A stretch of DNA of 8,270 nucleotides, taken from Bacteroidales bacterium UBA5342. Its GTDB lineage: Bacteria > Bacteroidota > Bacteroidia > Bacteroidales > UBA5342. Location of the stretch: the NCBI GenBank assembly GCA_002408065.1, contig DHQI01000008.1, positions 2,498 to 10,767 of the forward strand. Reading direction: 5' to 3'. Made by a program: the position numbers and the translations under genes. Positions 6,562 through 8,270 of this stretch are shown piece after piece. The stretch's first letter is position 1. Every line of letters starts with the position of its first letter. The notes below the pieces were generated by a model that was not told where the DNA came from, did no database searches, and saw only the letters and a list, made by a program, of their open reading frames with translations.

Positions 6562-6689
6562 CCCTGCACCTACACTTGTGTGTTTTCGTTACGACGAAGA
6601 TAAGTGGTGGTCTAAAATTGCGCCACTATAATGATGCTTGATCAGCTTTCTACACCCTTTATAGTTTACAGCTTACAAGCAAAAGCAAC

Positions 6690-6724
6690 AAAAAAAGCGA
6701 CACTGAAAGAGACAGTATCGCTTT
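6690..6724 (-). terminator. Rho-independent terminator of the ftsX-DUF3098 unit
   Basis: Read on the minus strand, AAAGCGATACTG (from 6724) pairs with CAGTGTCGCTTT (to 6694) over a seven-base loop, 11 of 12 positions paired, and is followed by a run of T's (seven A's on the plus strand, 6690-6696). It begins about 20 bases after the DUF3098 stop. On the plus strand the hairpin is followed by TTTATAAAA, so it may also stop transcripts from the convergent DEAD-like gene. Confidence 0.75.
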
Positions 6725-6745
6725 ATAAAAATTTCAGTAAAAGAC

Positions 6746-6994
6746 CTAATCTTCAATTTTAGGTTTCTTCATAATAGCATAAATTTCAAATACAAAACCA
6801 GCCAATACTAAGATAGGAGCTAATGTTGTACGACGAAAGCTGTAGATCTCTTCGCTAAAACGATATTCTTCGGTAGAGCCTCCACCAGACATTAAAATCA
6901 AACCAATGATAACGACTACAAAACCAATAGCCAGTAGTTTATAATTCTCTTTTGTCAGAGCAAAATTGCGGTGTGCTGTTTGTTGTTCTTTCAT
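6746..6994 (-). CDS. DUF3098 small membrane protein
   Basis: This 82-residue protein has two predicted transmembrane helices, about residues 19-36 (LLAIGFVVVIIGLILM) and 57-75 (TLAPILVLAGFVFEIYAIM). Between them lies the conserved FSEEIYSFRRTTLAP segment, which identifies DUF3098, a family found in Bacteroidota. The helical hairpin should put both ends on the same side of the inner membrane, and the basic end (KKPK) suggests the cytoplasmic side. Its function is unknown. It lies 62 bases downstream of ftsX on the same strand and a terminator follows it, so the two form a short operon, which suggests a role linked to FtsX or to envelope growth. In several Bacteroidota I recall uppP and truB continuing this cluster; here they do not follow. 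Start chosen at 6994, the only ATG giving an intact first helix with the family N-terminus. Confidence 0.88.
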   Translation of the reverse strand: MKEQQTAHRNFALTKENYKLLAIGFVVVIIGLILMSGGGSTEEYRFSEEIYSFRRTTLAPILVLAGFVFEIYAIMKKPKIED

Positions 6995-7056
6995 AATATT
7001 TTGATATTGAATAGACGTATAGAAAAATTAGTATTGTTTAATAAAACGTATTAGCA

Positions 7057-7926
7057 TCAGGCATAGAGTTCATCTTTTTTCATTCTGAGATAACGGTTGA
7101 CAGCAAAGAATGCGGATACATTAGTGAGCAATATTCCCAGTAAAATCATCAACACAAAAATGGCTGATATCATATTAAAATCTTGTAAACTGATGATGTT
7201 GTCAAACTGTTTTTGCAGAGAATAAAGCGCCCCGGTCATAATCAAGATAGCGATAAGCGACGAAAGCACGCCATCCATGATACTACGCGCAACCAAGGGA
7301 CGACGAATAAAACTATTAGTAGCGCCCACTAACTTCATGGTATTTATGGTAAACCGCTTGGCGTATATCCCTAGACGAATGGTATTATTAATCAATGCCG
7401 AAGAAATAATGAGTAAAAGAGCAGCAAAAGCTAAAAGCACCAAGGATATTTTATTGACATTTTCATTCACGAGATAGATGAGATCTTTCTCATAGACCAC
7501 CTCTTTGATTTGCGAATTGGCCAAAAATTCTTTCTTGATGGCCTCAATACTCTCGGTATTGGTATAGGCAGCATAGAGCTTAACCTCGATAGAAGCCAAC
7601 AGTGGGTTGTAACCCAAAAAATCAACAAAATCTTCCCCCAGCGTTTCCTGCAACTCTTCGGCTGCCTCTGATTTAGTGATGTAACGTGTCGATTTCACAT
7701 ATTCGGTGGCATCCAAATACTTTTGCAAACGCTTAACCTCCATCTCACGTGCATCCTCGTTTAAAATAATGGAAAAGCCAATATTTTCTTTCACATAAGT
7801 GGATAATTTATTGGCACTCATCAACAAGATACCTACCACCCCTAAAAGAAAAATCACCAAAGTAATACTAATAATACTGGTAAGATGCGAAGTAAAGATG
7901 CGTTTTTGAGTGCTTTTAGAGGCCAT
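7057..7926 (-). CDS. ftsX: Cell division protein FtsX
   Basis: This 289-residue inner-membrane protein is the permease-like partner of the ATPase FtsE. In studied bacteria the FtsEX complex does not transport but activates peptidoglycan hydrolases at the septum. Topology fits the family: a cytoplasmic N-terminus, TM1 at about 16-38, an extracytoplasmic domain at about 40-158 (with YITKSEAAEELQETLGEDF and NPLLASIEVKL, typical of FtsX), then TM2 at about 159-180, TM3 at 215-236 and TM4 at 252-275. The cytoplasmic loop RRFTINTMKLVGATNSFIRRP-type segment around 190-210, with KLVGAT at 198-203, is the region that contacts FtsE. No ftsE is adjacent, as is common in Bacteroidota. The gene heads a probable two-gene operon with the DUF3098 gene. 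A TAnnTTTG box lies 30 bases upstream of the ATG. Confidence 0.94.
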   Translation of the reverse strand: MASKSTQKRIFTSHLTSIISITLVIFLLGVVGILLMSANKLSTYVKENIGFSIILNEDAREMEVKRLQKYLDATEYVKSTRYITKSEAAEELQETLGEDFVDFLGYNPLLASIEVKLYAAYTNTESIEAIKKEFLANSQIKEVVYEKDLIYLVNENVNKISLVLLAFAALLLIISSALINNTIRLGIYAKRFTINTMKLVGATNSFIRRPLVARSIMDGVLSSLIAILIMTGALYSLQKQFDNIISLQDFNMISAIFVLMILLGILLTNVSAFFAVNRYLRMKKDELYA

Positions 7927-8270
7927 ACTTGTAGCTTGAAAAATGTTAATGATTGCAAATATAAAACATTAGCGCGAAAAGCCACTCCGCTGTTAGACCT
8001 TTGTTGAGATATCAGACAAGAATCAGCCATATTTAGTCCTTTTTTAATGCGCGCAATACCAAGATGTAGGCTAAAATATCCCCCCACAGACAGGTGATGG
8101 GAATACTCCCCCAGGCGGATTGTCCTAATTGAACATTTTATACACAAGCACTTATCATTATTCTTAAAATCACGTAACATCAGGGATTAAACCTTAACAA
8201 TAGAGAGCCACAACGTTTTAAGATTAAGAAAACAGCGGGCCTTTTCACCAGGGCAAACGCATTTAGAATA
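7927..8270. other. Right-edge stretch without a clear gene
   Basis: This 344-base region upstream of ftsX holds one supported element, the -7 box at 7956-7963. Two minus-strand open stretches may be remnants or chance. One runs from the window edge to a TGA at 8182-8180 (29 codons, ending LLLRFNP) and could be the 3' end of a gene entering from the right. The other lies between stops at 8140-8138 and 8035-8033 (34 codons, with a hydrophobic helix-like run WGSIPITCLWGDILAYILVL) and has no start codon. Neither matches a family I recognise. The longer minus-strand frame overlapping the ftsX start looks like a shadow. Confidence 0.4.
7956..7963 (-). promoter_or_regulatory. ftsX: Candidate -7 box of ftsX
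   Basis: The minus strand reads TATATTTG followed by C, an exact match to the TAnnTTTGC form common in Bacteroidota. It lies about 30 bases before the ftsX ATG, giving a leader of roughly 20 bases. The -33 TTTG is not clear. Confidence 0.5.

Noticed and set aside
7854..8180. 108-codon minus-strand open frame overlapping the ftsX start
   Set aside because: It overlaps the first 73 bases of ftsX in another frame, has mixed composition without motifs, and spans the ftsX promoter-like box.
1..8270. CRISPR array, tRNA or rRNA genes, complete insertion sequence
   Set aside because: No regularly spaced repeats, cloverleaf-like segments, rRNA-like sequence or transposase frame with inverted ends were seen in the gaps between genes.

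Overview
The window most likely comes from a member of the Bacteroidota, perhaps a Bacteroidales/Marinilabiliales-type organism. This rests on four things: a DUF3098-type membrane protein directly after ftsX, a DUF6029-like outer-membrane protein behind a TlpA thioredoxin, near-absence of Shine-Dalgarno sequences, and promoter boxes of the Bacteroidota type (TTTG, 19 bases, TAnnTTTG), best seen before lysC. No rRNA, tRNA, CRISPR array, complete insertion sequence or prophage gene was found. The genus is not resolved.

Layout. Bases 1-769 (minus strand) hold a tightly coupled pair: an exported TlpA-like thioredoxin and the first 94 codons of a DUF6029-like protein that runs off the left edge. 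Bases 770-1163 have no convincing gene. Bases 1164-4076 (minus) hold a lipoprotein sulfatase followed by a tRNA-dihydrouridine synthase with a GTG start behind an A10 tract. Bases 4077-4367 are a divergent regulatory region between the sulfatase and lysC. Bases 4368-5678 (plus) encode a monofunctional aspartate kinase with its ACT region. Bases 5679-5876 carry an unusual nested palindrome: two 28-base arms enclosing the lysC terminator and a candidate promoter. Bases 5877-6485 (plus) encode a small single-domain DEAD-box-like protein with degenerate ATPase motifs. Bases 6486-6745 are a convergent gap with a strong minus-strand terminator. Bases 6746-7926 (minus) hold ftsX and the DUF3098 gene. 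Bases 7927-8270 hold a promoter-like box and no clear gene.

How the genes work together. Most of the window is housekeeping: lysine/threonine/diaminopimelate precursor synthesis (LysC), divisome and peptidoglycan-hydrolase control (FtsX, probably with the DUF3098 protein), and tRNA modification (Dus). Two parts act in the envelope: the sulfatase, which probably desulfates a polysaccharide in the periplasm, and the TlpA/DUF6029 pair. I found no clear, complete new defence or mobile system. The best candidates for something little described are the REPIN-like palindrome after lysC and the degenerate single-domain DEAD-like protein next to it.
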